Positions 11,529-23,492 of a stretch of DNA of 64,000 nucleotides are shown here, piece after piece. The stretch is from Buxus sempervirens. Lineage: Eukaryota; Streptophyta; Magnoliopsida; Buxales; Buxaceae. A program made the translations under genes and the position numbers. The notes beneath the pieces are model-generated. The model was not told where the DNA came from. It worked only from the letters and a program-made list of their open reading frames with translations, and did no database searches. The first letter of the stretch is position 1. Each line of letters starts with the position of its first letter. The DNA is taken from contig OX387184.1 of NCBI GenBank assembly GCA_947561395.2, positions 4,836,001 through 4,900,000 of the forward strand, written 5' to 3'.

Positions 11529-13732
11529 TCAACTGGCTGGTGGTGCAAGCGGCTCCAGCTCTGGAGCCACCTCTGCTCCTGAAGACCCATCAGCAACGTG
11601 GTCTAGTTTATTTTCAAATCCCCATAAACAGGCAGTTTTCAAATCGTCCTGGACCATTAATCTAGAAAACTCCTCGTGATCATACTTCAATGAGGCTTTA
11701 CCACCGAACACAGTGGGAAGGTTTTCCACATCAAAATATGACTTCATGAGCTCCTCGCTTTCTTTGTTATTTGGATAGACAAATTTCGTCCCTTCCGAAG
11801 ATTTTTGATCTAGGAGGTATTTAGTAACCTGCTCAGAGTAATCAAATTCTTCTTGTTAGAAAGGATGGTCAAAGCAAACATGATCCAACACAACATAATC
11901 CCTGAAACACATCCACGGTCAACTTCTTCTTTTTTTCTTTTTTTTTTTACTGAAAGGTGGCCTTTGTGGCTCCAATTAGAATGAACAAGATGCTGTAAGG
12001 AGAGAGCAGAGTTCAAACCTTCCAAAACGCTCCCAAAATCCTTGGGGGGTTGTAAAGTAATGATACGGCAAGCCTCCCAGGGTAGTGATTCTGTAAAATA
12101 TTTGATGAATCCCGGCCTGCTTTGATGGACACACTGGTGTTCATTGAAAAACCAGTGAAGTCTATCAACCAAATCAATTGTTCTTGACCCTCTGGAAGGT
12201 TCAGGACAGCATTCTCCAAGAGATACACCAAATAGCGAAGGTGACCATCACTTGATGAAGTGTTCTACAAAAATTATACAATGGGTTTAATCTTCACACC
12301 TACCAGAACTAAATGCAACCCCTCCAAAAACTTAATTAACACATATACCTGCATTCCTGGTCTCAATATTAGAACTGTTTTCCCATGTCGATCTCGAAAA
12401 TCAGCTCTGTATGCTTTGCTGGTCTCACCTTCATGTCCAACTTCATGCTGACAGTGAAAGAAGTTTTTATGGTAAGTTCAAGTTTCACAGATCAGTCCCA
12501 AATATATAGAAAATGGTGCTACATTGCCCTCAATATTTTCAAACATGTTGAACAAATTTTAAAGTAGCTAACCATTTAGAGCAGCATCAATGCTTTTTGA
12601 TTGCCACATGAATTTGATGGATCAGATAGAACCCCAAACCTTAGGTAGAATGATTGCAATATCATGCCCACATTCACGTAGACCAATTGATTACTATATC
12701 ATCAATGCATACCCCAACAGAATGTTGAGGTTTGTGGAACCTGATAATATTGGACACTCAGCCACACCCTTTACGGGTTGAAGGGTATTTTGTATATTTC
12801 ACATTGTATTAGGGTTAAAACGTAAAAATCTGTGTGTTTTCTTCATTTCTTGTTCGATTCTTCTTCGTTTTTGCTCCTAGCAATCTATAGGAATCAGATC
12901 GGATTCTTATCACAGAAAGGTTGGAAATGGTTGCAACGACTACACAGTACTTTGTACAGATGGTGATGACTTTCAAGGAGAAAGACATTGAGTTCATGAT
13001 ATATATTACAGCATTCCAGCAACTTAGCATATACAAAAATTGAGCTGTTAGTAGGAACGGTGTTTGATATGTTAAGGAACATATTAAACATATAAAAGTT
13101 CGCCCTACCATCAGCTTGAGCTGTTAGTAGGAATGGTGTTATACACATCAAGCATGACCCAACCCAAAATTGAACATGCAATCTGAAAAAGATAACAACT
13201 AGATGGAATGGCTTATAATGTGTTGCAAGGATCGATGGTCTAACTTACCCAGCGGATTTCCTCAGGCTTATAAGTTGACCGCCATTTGAGCGTCTCTTCC
13301 AACATTTTCTTTGATTTGACAACATTCCAATTTTGAGCTGCCAGATATCTTCTCAAGCATGCGTCATTGCAGTACTGCAAACTACGTCCGGATAGTGGAC
13401 CAATTGCAGCCTTCAGCTCATTGACCTGCTTATAGAGTTGGATTAGGAATGTTTCAAACGCTTGAAACCCATTTGATATACATATTACATCTTAAAAAAT
13501 TAAGAGAACGAGGACAGAAAGCATATATCAATAAGCAACGAATTACAAAGCAATGGTAGTTACCTAGAGAAATGCAATTAAATCTCTTTAAATCAAACAT
13601 TATGAGTCACTGGTATAAAAGAAAATACGTCTGCAATTAGATTTTGTATCTTCAACTTGGTTTTACCTTTTCCTCTTGCTGGATTGAGTCATTCTCTTGG
13701 TGATTATGAGCATTTTGCCTTCTCCAAAACAT
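11529..13732 (-). CDS. Sec14-like CRAL-TRIO protein, unit 1 copy
   Basis: Five coding exons on the minus strand, 13732-13667, 13425-13249, 12447-12349, 12264-12019 and 11828-11529, give 295 residues with all phases preserved. The product starts MFWRRQNAHNHQEND. It has the CRAL-TRIO N-terminal helical part (CLRRYLAAQNWNV, MLEETLKWRSTYKPEEIRW) and then the lipid-binding lobe (FRDRHGKTVLIL, NLPEGQEQLIWLIDFTGFS, LLYNPPRI, KSYFDVENLPTVFGGKA). Family members carry phosphatidylinositol or other lipids between membranes. Two normally well-kept stretches have drifted: LQNHYPGRL instead of YPERL, and LLDQKSSEGTK instead of a FLDPKTF-type segment. An untranslated first exon lies at about 15750-15873, so the gene spans about 4.3 kb. 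Confidence 0.85.
13036..13145. mobile_element. TRIM LTR fragments in intron 2 of the unit 1 Sec14-like gene
   Basis: A full-length LTR-like copy at 13070-13145 (TGTTAAGGAACATATTAAAC... to ...ATGGTGTTATACA) is preceded by the tail of a second copy. Both match the 77-bp LTRs of the TRIM at 36478-36776. The insert is absent from the matching intron of unit 2, so it is younger than the unit 1/unit 2 duplication. It is a fossil fragment without coding capacity. Confidence 0.75.
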
Positions 13733-13898
13733 GGTGAAATATTTCTCAATCCAAAAAAGAGCACTCCCTGTAACAGCAAACCTCATATTAGACCATTTGA
13801 CAATTCTTTACCCCAATAATTGGATAAGCTGGATTCTATAAAGCAGTCGATATTGTGAAAAGAGCCAGAAAAAAAAAAAGGAATGAAAGAGCTTGATA

Positions 13899-14162
13899 TC
13901 TATACTATTAGTAAAGTCAACTGAGTGAATATTTCCCAGATTTTGGTTCTCCCTTTTTCTCTCTCATGAAATGCCCACGTTAATTAAAACGTGGTTTAAA
14001 TCAGGAAATCAATCAGTATTCATCCTCAATTAAAACCGGCAACTCAAATATTTTTAACTTGCCAAGTAATCACCTGTGTCTATTCTTCAAATTAAAAGAC
14101 TTACTCAAAAGGGCCCACGTTAACTATCTATATCAATGTGCATTAGCTCACGTGCCCCCTAG
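13899..14162 (+). mobile_element. Non-autonomous Helitron (H1, unit 1)
   Basis: The element begins TCTATACTATTAGTAAAG and ends ...CCCCCTAG. It sits between a host A (13898) and T (14163), the canonical Helitron target. The matching place in unit 3 (near 34157-34161) reads straight through, GCTTGATGTTGCAAATAAAAC, giving an empty site. The 264-bp element carries no gene. It lies in the 5'-leader intron of the Sec14-like gene. Confidence 0.88.
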
Positions 14163-14747
14163 TTACAAATAAAACAAACAGGATCGATCATGGCCTAGCA
14201 TTTTCGTTTAGTTCAATAAACTTCATTTCCATGGGAGCATCCAACATTCCAACAGCAGCTATAAGGTAGGTTGCGATGTAGTTCACCGCAAGTTTAAGCC
14301 AACTTTTAGTTTTAAATGAATCCTTAGGTGTCAAATATTAATTTCATCTTATACTCTACAAATTACTAAAATGATTCTTTCAATTTCAGTCACGTGATAT
14401 AGCTAATAGCACACCACAATTCTGAAAAGTTCATCAAGAACCACAATACAACACCAACTGCACTAGCATTTTCAAACTAGCTAGATTCAGAACCACGATA
14501 CAAGACAAACTGCATTAGTTCATCAAGAATCACGATACAACACAAGCTCATCAAACGATATAGGATCATCTACAACAAAAGTTGCATTAGTTCTTCAAGA
14601 ATCACGATACAACACAAGCTCATCAAACGCAAAACCACCACTTCCAATCTAGATTCATATACTCATATCATCCAAATTCAAGCTCAACAATTAGTCAAAC
14701 TGTACGGAGAATGAATCGTCAAAATTAAGCTCTATCCCAAGCAAGAG

Positions 14748-15119
14748 TGTTACGGTCCTAGATGTTAAGTGCGTAACCAGCGAAGTTTTCATAACCTTGA
14801 GGCTTTTGGAGCAACGATTAAGCACGTAACAAATGGTATTAGAGCTAACCACCATGTCCCGGGTTCGAGTCTCAAAGGGGGCGACCTATAGGCTGAATTA
14901 AAATTCCTCAATATTTTGTATGGGCATGGTGCTAAATCATTAAATTCTGATAAGTGAATGGAACTGCCAAAATAGAAAGGGCTACCATTGGGTCAATGTC
15001 AATTAAGTAGGCCGCTGTGAACGTTGGCTACGAAAGTGTGGTGGAGTGTTGTTAAATGCATAAGCAACGAGATTTTCATAAGCTTTGGGGCTTTTGGAGC
15101 AACGGTTAGGCACATAACA
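14748..15119. mobile_element. TRIM retroelement, unit 1 copy, TSD AAGAG
   Basis: A terminal-repeat retrotransposon in miniature: 5' LTR at 14748-14831 beginning TGTTACGG and ending GTAACA, followed by a primer-binding-like TGGTATTAGAGC (Met-tRNA type), and 3' LTR at 15047-15119. A perfect 5-bp duplication AAGAG flanks it (14743-14747, 15120-15124). The same insertion exists in unit 2 but not in unit 3. It has no coding sequence and is an old, inactive copy. Confidence 0.85.
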
Positions 15120-15168
15120 AAGAGCCTGAGTAAAAACTCAAACAGGTTAAAACACCGTTCTAGAAAGG

Positions 15169-15412
15169 CAGTGGCGAAACCAGGACTCCAAATCTGAGGG
15201 GGCAAAAAAAATTTTCAATTAATACTTCTCATGAAATATAGAAATTTCAATGAATTAGAAATGGCAAACCAGAAATTTCAGAGGAAGCAAAATATAAATT
15301 TCAATTAAAACATATAGAAAAAAATATACTTTTAATTAAAAAAATAAAAGTTCAGGGGGGGGGCCAATTCCCCCACCGCCCCCTCCCTAATTATAACATG
15401 GTTTCGCCACTG
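15169..15412. mobile_element. TIR element with CAGTGGCGAAACCA ends
   Basis: The 244-bp insert starts CAGTGGCGAAACCAGGAC and ends with the complement ATGGTTTCGCCACTG. Flanks TAGAAAGG and GAGATAGG agree at six of eight bases, which would fit a hAT, but the superfamily is uncertain. Both subterminal sides carry G-rich or C-rich blocks (GAGGGGGC; GGGGGGGGCC). It is present only in unit 1. Confidence 0.7.
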
Positions 15413-15749
15413 GAGATAGGGTAAAAAACAAAATAGAAGCAAAAATCACAGGATCAAAAAATCAGTTCACAATCCGTCAAAGAGAAGCAGCTTTCATATA
15501 TAATCGTTAAAAAATAAAACTGAATACGAACATATTAAACAACGAGCCACATATTTCCATCGCAAAACTTCACTAAAATCAGAGATAATTCGTAAAAAAA
15601 GAAAGAAGAGAGAGAGAGAGGGGTGAATAGAGTGACACCAAGTCCCAGAATAACTAACATGAAGAAGGTGTTTCTGAAAACATGAAGAAGCTGTTTCTTT
15701 TTCAGAAACACATGCAAAGAAAGGAGAACAGTTTTGCTAGTTAACGTAC

Positions 15750-15873
15750 CAGATGAGACAGTTGAGGTAGATACAAATGCTTGTGCTCTGTTTTGTGAAC
15801 ATAAAGCAAAGATGGAATTGAGATTTATAATTTGTTTCCGCTTGCAATGAGAGAAGAGGCCGAGTGGGGCCAA
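15750..15873 (-). other. Untranslated first exon of the unit 1 Sec14-like gene
   Basis: On the minus strand this sequence ends in ...GTCTCATCTG followed by a GTACGTTAAC donor. The same block is present before the other two Sec14-like genes (about 25440-25563 and 34877-35020), which supports a conserved leader exon. Its 5' boundary is approximate. Confidence 0.5.
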
Positions 15874-16614
15874 GTTATGGATTGATGTCTCGTGTGGTTA
15901 TCTTTCATTATCACGGGGTCAAGTCAAAAAGTCAAAAGGTCATTCATTTTAGATTGACAGAATGGGCATCGTGTACTTTATTGTGTTGGGCCCTCAAATA
16001 AATGATGGGACTCCCACTGAATACAAGGGGTGTATACAATGTAAGCTGTATGAAATGAGGGACTCTAGCTTTTATCTATAATGTTATTTGCAGCATATAT
16101 AGGATACTGTTCACTTATTGTTCATCCATTTTTTTAGGTTTTATTTTTTATGTACGACCCGCATTGAATGGTACTACTTTAAAGTTGTAAATAAAAGTGT
16201 AGATAGGAATGGTACAGTTTGCCTTTTGAAACTGTAGGGGATGCGATTCGAGACCGACAACCAGGTAGTTCTACGTAAGTGTCTCTAATAAATGCTCACG
16301 TTTGGCTTTGGAGTGTCAACGGCCCCAATTTGTGTGCTCAGGTAGAGTGCAGATGCAGGTATGTTGGTGGTGGCAATAGGTGCAGGTGGCCTCCTATTGG
16401 GCCAACTCATCACAGCACGTATGGTTGTTGACGTGGTACGTGAGTTTTGATGAGGTGGTCCAGTAAGAGGCCACTTGCCCATACCCGCACCACCAACTTA
16501 CCCGCATTTGATCTGCACCATCACAGGTGGGGCTCGTTTCTTTGATAAGCAAGAACCGACATTAGGTGGGTTACTTTAAAGCACGGCTTAATTATTTTGT
16601 ACTGGATTTGAAAA
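15874..16614 (-). promoter_or_regulatory. Upstream region of the unit 1 Sec14-like gene
   Basis: This stretch is shared in part with units 2 (25564-26110) and 3 (35021-35460), including a block rich in GGTGGTGG and GGCCACTTGCC. It should hold the promoter. I see no distinctive regulatory box I would defend. Confidence 0.35.
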
Positions 16615-17013
16615 GGAAAATTTAATTTTTAGTGGTATTTTATCAAACTATTTAAGATTTAGTGGTCAACGTTTTGAGTTTTGACTTTTAATACATTTTT
16701 ATCAAAATAATTAATTTTTAATGTCATTTCAATGTTACAAATAAATTCTTCTAAAAATACACTTACATCACTTATTCAAATGATTTGTACAAGACTTGTA
16801 CAAGTTTAAAATGGCTTGTACAAGTCAATTTATTACTTGTATAAGTCTCGGAAGTAAGTTGTATAAGAGTATTTTTGAAAACATTTATCTAAAACATTGA
16901 AATGACACTAAACATTAATTATTTTGATAAAGGTGTATTAAAAGTTAAAACTCAAAATTTTACTATCTAAATCTTAAATAATTTGATAAAGTACTACTAA
17001 AAATTAAATTTCC
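16615..17013. mobile_element. Foldback MITE of about 400 bp (MULE-like)
   Basis: The two halves are reverse complements: the left half (GGAAAATTTAATTTTTAGTG, TTTATCAAAATAATTAATTT) pairs with the right (AATTAATTATTTTGATAAA, AAAATTAAATTTCCC). Flanks share ATTTGAA (16606-16614 against 17014-17022, seven of nine bases), as expected for a 9-bp duplication. The central loop has repeated CTTGTACAAG motifs. Units 2 and 3 lack it. Confidence 0.82.
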
Positions 17014-17265
17014 CATTTGAATGAAAATGATACACAAAGATGGCGATGGAACCCTGAACCTGGGTAGGGTTTGGTATCGCATAAATCGGGTTAGGATATA
17101 GCCCGATCCACCTGAACTTGACATTAAGCCATTAAAATATATTTCACTTTATTTTTATATTAATAAATATATTATTAATTTATAGTATATATTTCATTTA
17201 AAAAAAATTCATACTTTTACATTTTATAGTATAATCAGATCGATCCTTACTCATTCTGTTACTAA

Positions 17266-18892
17266 GGTGGCATTTGGTGGGCATTGTAGAATCTGGATTA
17301 GGATTCTAATCCCAAATTCTATAACCCAGATTATATTTCCTCGATTTTAGAAAACCAAAATCCTATTTGGATGAGTTGGATTGTGAACTCACATTTTTCA
17401 ATTAGAATTTGGAATCTTGTTTGGTTGCCACCGATTATTGATATTAAATTTGGAGTTTTATTATTAAAAATTAAATAAAAATAATATAATATATATATAA
17501 AAAAATTAAAGTCGTATTTACATATATATTATTACGTGACATGTATATTTTTATATAATATATAAATTTATATATAACATTATAATAATAATATTATAAT
17601 AATATATAATATTATGATAATAATAATATTATTTATATTATGTACTACAATAACACTACTATTATTTTAATAATATATATTATATTATAATATTATATAT
17701 TATATGATATTATAAATATTATATAATATATATAATAGTATTATAATTTAGAATATAATATTATGTATATTATAATATAAACTAGATTATAATTTATAAT
17801 TTTATAACTTATTATAATATATAATTTTATAATAATATAATTTATGTTTATTATAACTCAAACTTTATGTATATTATATATAATATTATAATAAATTTTT
17901 GTTGTAACACTAAATTTAATAAAATATAATATATTATAATATTAAATTTGTTAAATATATTAATATATATTATTATGTTAATATTAATATAATATTAAAT
18001 TTGAATATTATTTTATTAAATATATATGTATATAATATGTTTATTGTAACAATATAACATTATTAATATTAATATATCAATTTGTTTAAAATATATAATA
18101 TATTAATATGTTTCAGATTATTATATAATAATATAATAATGTAATATTATAATATATAATATTATTATAATAATACTATAGTATAATTAATGTTTATTAT
18201 AAAATAAATTCTAATATAAGTTATATTATAATTTATAAAATATTATTATATTAAATATAATATATGTATTATAATATTAAATTTATTACAATATATTATA
18301 ATATATTAAATTTATTATGATATTATAATATATTAAATTTATTATATTGTTATATTATTATATTTTATGATATAATAATATGTTTATTATAATAATATAA
18401 TATTATTATAATAATAATGTAATATAAGTTTTATTACAATTTGTTGTTATTAAAATAATATATTATAATAATAATTATTATTTATAATGTACATTATATT
18501 GAAATTTATAATTTATTATATATAATATAATAATGTATAGTATTATTATAATAATGATATTTATATTACATGTAATATAATTTAATATTGTATTATCAAT
18601 TATATATCATATAACAGAATATATTATATTATAATACTTATAATGTTATTATTTATTATAATATGTTTTATATAATATGTCATACATAATCTCTAGAATC
18701 ACATGTTTTGGAAATATGAGCACCAATGTCCATAATCCCTATAATCACCAAAAAAGGAGATACTGATTATGGGCTTGATTATACAATCGGATAGTAGAAT
18801 CCGGCCTTAAAATCCCAACCAAACACACCTTTTGGATTATGGAATCGGATTCTACAAGAATTCAGATTCTATAATGCCCACCAAACGCCCCC
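17266..18892. mobile_element. Harbinger/Tourist-like element with AT-rich core, TSD TAA
   Basis: The left end GGTGGCATTTGGTGGGCATT is mirrored by the right end, read outward, GGGGGCGTTTGGTGGGCATT. Flanking TAA occurs on both sides (17263-17265, 18893-18895), and the GGGGGCGTTTGG-type end is typical of PIF/Harbinger MITEs. Between arms of about 190 bp lies roughly 1.2 kb of almost pure A/T (17450-18690), mostly variants of ATAATATTATAATAT. There is no transposase. Unit 2 has the uninterrupted site near 26325-26335. Confidence 0.85.
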
Positions 18893-19148
18893 TAAGTCGA
18901 TCGAGTTTGGAGCTGGTTTGGTATGGGCTAAACTCTTTAGACGTGTTTTATTTATTTTTGTATTTCTATTATTCCTCTCTTTTGAAAGTCTTGTGCAATC
19001 ATCAAAGAGACTAATATTTAATTTTGAACATCAAGGGGATGCAACAAATACATTAAATGGAGGGCCAGTATATTTAAATCTGCTGAGACATGAGAGCCTG
19101 AAGCTTAAACACCTCATTATTCTATAAAACATCATTATGATTGTGCAA

Positions 19149-20554
19149 TCATCGTCTTGGTTTGAATTGAGAGTTTTTTACGTAAGGATCAGCAATTACA
19201 AGGTTAACAGTTTGACTCCTGAGTTTCTGACTCTCATTCATATCCCTGTGAACCCTGATGCCGAGTTTGAAATTAATGGTGTCAGAAGTAGTATGCACTC
19301 CAAAGGTTTCCCTTCCCTTCTCAGAAGAGGCCGAGTGGATAAGAAATCTGAAGAAGCTACATTTGTAAGCACAGACAGTATACGAACAACAGGAAATGTG
19401 AAGTTTGAGGTTTTTGCTAAAGATGATCTTGTACTTTCTGGTGTTCTGGAGATGTCTAACAATAGGGATCTTATCAGTGGGGACCTGGAAAACCATAGCA
19501 AGCGATGGAGCATGAATTGTGAAACAGAGATAACTATGGGCAGTGGCTTCTTAAAGGCCAATAAATGTGTAGGTCCTGAACGGCTTTCACCAACAATTGG
19601 AGTTTATGTTGCAGGTTGCTTCTTGGGCACTCCAATCATCTTAGCGAAGACTCTGCAACTTTGTTCTCGAAAGAAACATGTGTAAAAGGGAACATTGGAT
19701 TCTATCTCTGAGTATGAAACAACCGAATATCAAAAAGATGCTCCATCTGGGCTTGCCTTGCAGGTACTTACATGCAGATTAGAAGCCATTAGATCTAGAA
19801 ATTCAGGATGCTGTGTTTATTTGCCATTTAGTTCTTCATTTATACTTAAATCTTCCTTTTTACTGGTTGCTACAAAGCCTCCCTTCTAGGAAACATGCTT
19901 CTTGTTAGATGGTGACGCTTGACTGTCAAATAGAATCTTATCCTTGATGGGTCAGGTGGGTATGGCATGGCACATGTTTCCAAGTCATGGAATTATTCAA
20001 TAATACCTTTTTGTTTTCAGTGACATTTTTTTCCCATCTCTCCCATTGCTTCCATGGCTATTGCTTCCATGGCTCTCTCCATATCCAAGCATTTAGGTAC
20101 AAAAAAACTATTGTAATCTGCTTGACTGACTGCATCTTTTAAGGAGTACGTAATTAGTTGCTTCATTTGCTCTCTTAAATAGTTAAATCCGAAATCAATT
20201 AGTTGCATCTTTATGAATGATTCTCTAAAGCCTTCTTTCATGTGAAGGAGTTGCAAAATTATCAGTTTGGTACTAAATATGCAATGTGTGTGCTGCTTCT
20301 CATTCATTTTAAACTATTTCCAGATATCAGGATACGAAGGCTACAAATCGAAGAATGAAGAAGACCACAATACTTTGTTCTCAAGGACAGACTATATCGA
20401 TGGTGATGATGGAGAGCTCTCATGGTTTAATGCTGGCGTGAGCGTGGGCGTCGGAATTGGCCTTGGGATCTGTCTGGGAATTGGTATAGGAATTGGTTTG
20501 CTGGTCCGAACCTACCAAGCAACCAATGGAAACTTCAAAAGGCGGCTAACGTAA
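19149..20554 (+). pseudogene. At1g01500-like pseudogene, unit 2
   Basis: Exons 19149-19763 and 20324-20554 are nearly identical to the unit 1 gene, and the intron is also conserved. The copy has lost its promoter, leader and about the first 33 codons because the duplication break falls inside exon 1. The sequence now fused upstream offers only an accidental ATG (19137) that would give MIVQSSSWFELRV. Further on, the lysine codon after SRKKHV is TAA (19682-19684) instead of AAA, a nonsense change well before the membrane segment. Splice sites and the exon 2 frame are still intact, so inactivation is recent compared with the unit 3 remnant. Confidence 0.85.
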
Positions 20555-21153
20555 TAGAGATGCCTGTTTGATATCCTCTAAAAGCCATCAACAGGTAACA
20601 TAAGTGGGGTTCCTGAGATTCATCCCCCATTGCGGATTGTTCTGGCAGTGTCGTCCCCGGCTTTGTATTATGTTTACTGTGAATTGTGTTCTTTAGTTGA
20701 AAGGGTGGAATAACAAATGACACACAAAACAATTGACAATTGACAAACATAAATTTGAATTCTTCCAAAGGGCGCAAAACATCCGCTTTAGTTATGGAAG
20801 CTAAAAGCCATCAAAGTTGCTTATTTGATAAAGTGAAAAATAGAGGCATATTTATACTAATATAAAGCGAACTAAGGAGATTCGGGCCTGGCATTCCATG
20901 CCTGAATCGCCTCTTAGCCTTTTTTTCATTTTACAAATTTATTATACCACATCTACATAACTAACCAACATTATTTTTTCTAAGTGGGCCTTACAATAAT
21001 ATTGTTATGTAATAGGCTAGCAGTACCCTAGTTTACAAGTAATAGGAAATGGAACATGGTATCCACCATCTGTTTGTAGATATGATACCAAAAGAAAGAT
21101 GTCCCATGTAATCCAGGTTTCGTTGAAAGCCTTCTGTTGTGTGGCACTCCTTT
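20555..21153. other. Shared 3' region of unit 2
   Basis: This is the counterpart of 10854-11528, with several small indels. Nothing coding is seen. Confidence 0.45.
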
Positions 21154-23327
21154 TCAACTGGCTGGTGGTGCAAGCGGCTTCAGCTCTGGAGCCACCTCTA
21201 CTCCTGAAGACCCATCAGCAACGTGGTCTAGTTTATTGTCAAATCCCCATAAACAGGCAGTTTTCAAATCGTCCTGGGCCATTAATCTTGAAAACTCCAC
21301 GTGATCATACTTCAACGAGGCTTTACCACCGAAAACTGTCGGAAGGTTTTCCACATCAAAATATGACTTCATGAGCTCCTCGCTTTCTTTGTTATTTGGA
21401 TAGACAAATTTCGTCCCTTCCAAAGATTTTTGTTCTAGGAGGTATTTAGTAACCTGCTCAGAGTAATCAAATTCTTCTTGTCAGAAAGGATGGTCAAAGC
21501 AAACATGATCCTACACAACATAATCCCTGAAACACGTCCACGGTCAAATTCTTCTTTTTTTCCGTTTTTTTTTTTTACCGAAAGATGGCCTTTGTGGCTC
21601 CAATTAGAATGAAAAAAGATGCTGTTAGGAGAGAGCAGAGTTCAAACCTTCCAAAACGCTTCAAAACCCCTTGGGGGGTTGTAAAATAATGATACGCCGA
21701 GCCTCCCAGGGTAGTGATTCTGTACAATATTTGATGTATCCCGGGCTGTTTTGATGGACACATTGGTGTTCATTGAAAAACCAGTGAAGTCTACCAACCA
21801 AATCAATAGTTCTTGACCCTCTGGAAGGTTCAGGACAGCATTCTCCAAGAGATACACTAAATGGCGAAGCTGACCGTCACTTGATGACGTATTCTACAAA
21901 AATTATAGAAGGTGCTTAATCTTCACACCCACCAGAACTAAATCAAACCCTCCAAAAGCTTAATTAACACATACCCGCATGCTTGGTCTCAATACTAGAA
22001 CTAATCTCCCATGTCGATCACGAAAATTAGCCCTGTATGCTTTGCCGTTCTCACCTTCATGTGCAACTTCATGCTGATAGTGGAAGAAGTTTTTACGGTA
22101 AGTTCAAGTTTCACAGATCAGTCCCAAATATATAGAAAATGGTGCTACATTGCCCTCAGTATTTTCAAACATATTGAACAAATTGTGAAATAGCTAACCA
22201 TTTAGAGCAGCATCAATGCTTTTTGATTGCCAAATGAATTTGATGGGTCAGATAGAACTCCAAACCCTCGGTAGAATGATTGCAATATCATGCCCGCATT
22301 CACATAGACTAATTGATTACTACATCATCAGTGCTTAACCCAACATCTTACCCCAACAGAATGTTGAGGTTTGTGGAGCCTGAAAATATTGGACACTCAG
22401 CCACACCTTTTGTGGGTGGAACGGTATTTTGGGTATTTCACATTGTATTAGGGTTAAAACGTAAAATCTGTGTGCATTCTTCTTTTCTTGTTCGATTCTT
22501 TTTCGTTTTTGCTCCTAGCAATCTATAGGAATCAGGTCGGATTCCTATCACAGAAAGGTTGGAAATGGTTGCAACGACTGCACAATGCTCTCTACAGATG
22601 GTGATGACTTTCAAAGAGAAAGACATTGAGTTCATGATATATAATACAGCATTCCAGCATCTTAGCATATACAAAAATTACATATACAGAGATAATGATG
22701 AACCAAGTCATATCCTAAAAGCATTTCTGTGAGCATCAAGCACCTGACCCATGCCAAAATTGAACATGCAATCTGAAAAAGATAAACTAGTAGATGGAAT
22801 GGCTTATAATATTGTGCCGCAAGGATCGATGGTCTTAACTTACCCAGCGGATTTCCTCAGGCTTATAAGTTGACCGCCATTTGAGCGTCTCTTCTAACAT
22901 TTTCTTTGATTTGTTAACATTCCAATTTTGAGCTGCCAGATATCTTCTCAAGCATGCGTCATTGCAGTACTGCAAGCTACGTCCAGATAGTGGACCAATT
23001 GCAGCCTTCAGCTCATTGATCTGCTTATAGAGTTGGATTAGGAATGTTTCAAATGCTTGAAACCCATTTGATATACATATTACATCTTAAAAAATTAAGA
23101 GAACGAGGACAGAAAGCATATATCAATAAGCAACGAATTAAAAAGCATTGGTAGCTACCTAGAGAAATGCAATTAAATCTCTTTAAATCAAACATTATGA
23201 ATCACTGGTATAAACGAAAATACGTCTGCAATTAGATTTTGTATCTTCAACTTGGTTTTACCTTTTCCTCTTGCTGGATTGAGTCATTCTCTTGGTGATT
23301 ATGAGCATTTTGCCTTCTCCAAAACAT
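21154..23327 (-). CDS. Sec14-like CRAL-TRIO protein, unit 2 copy
   Basis: The five exons 23327-23262, 23020-22844, 22073-21975, 21893-21648 and 21453-21154 have exactly the same lengths as in units 1 and 3 and encode 295 residues without a break. The product is closest to the unit 1 protein and shares its departures (YPGRL, YLLEQKSLEGTK). It also has its own changes, for example LRPSMR where the others have RPGMQ at the end of exon 3, DFTGFSMNTNVSIKTARD, and PPRGFEAFWK. A role in lipid transfer is inferred from the family. An untranslated first exon is at about 25440-25563, and the leader intron has collected a Helitron inside a Helitron and a TRIM. Confidence 0.83.
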
Positions 23328-23492
23328 GGTGAAATATTTCTCAATCCAAAAAAGACCACTCCCTGTAACAGCAAACATCATATTAGACCATTTGACAATT
23401 CTTTACCCCAATAATTGGATAACCTGGATTCTATAAATCAGTCATTATTGTGAAAAGGGCAGGAAAAAAAAAAGGAATGAAAGAGCTTGATA

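Larger units (their letters stand above)
9464..19148. repeat. Tandem duplication, unit 1
   Basis: Unit 1 begins inside exon 1 of the At1g01500-like gene, where similarity to unit 2 starts at TCATCGTCTTGG. It runs through the Sec14-like gene to the sequence TAAAACATCATTATGATTGT. It is directly joined to unit 2 at about 19145-19149. It is longer than unit 2 mainly because of a private Harbinger-like element (17266-18892), a MITE (16615-17013) and a hAT-like insert (15169-15412). Confidence 0.88.

Noticed and set aside
14820-14850. tRNA-like TGGTATTAGAGC and GGTTCGAGTC motifs
   Set aside because: They are the primer-binding region and nearby sequence of a TRIM. No cloverleaf can be formed.
15535-15873. 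Minus-strand frame starting MAPLGLFSHCKRK
   Set aside because: It overlaps the conserved untranslated first exon and leader intron of the Sec14-like gene. The matching frames of units 2 and 3 diverge in length, as expected for non-coding sequence.
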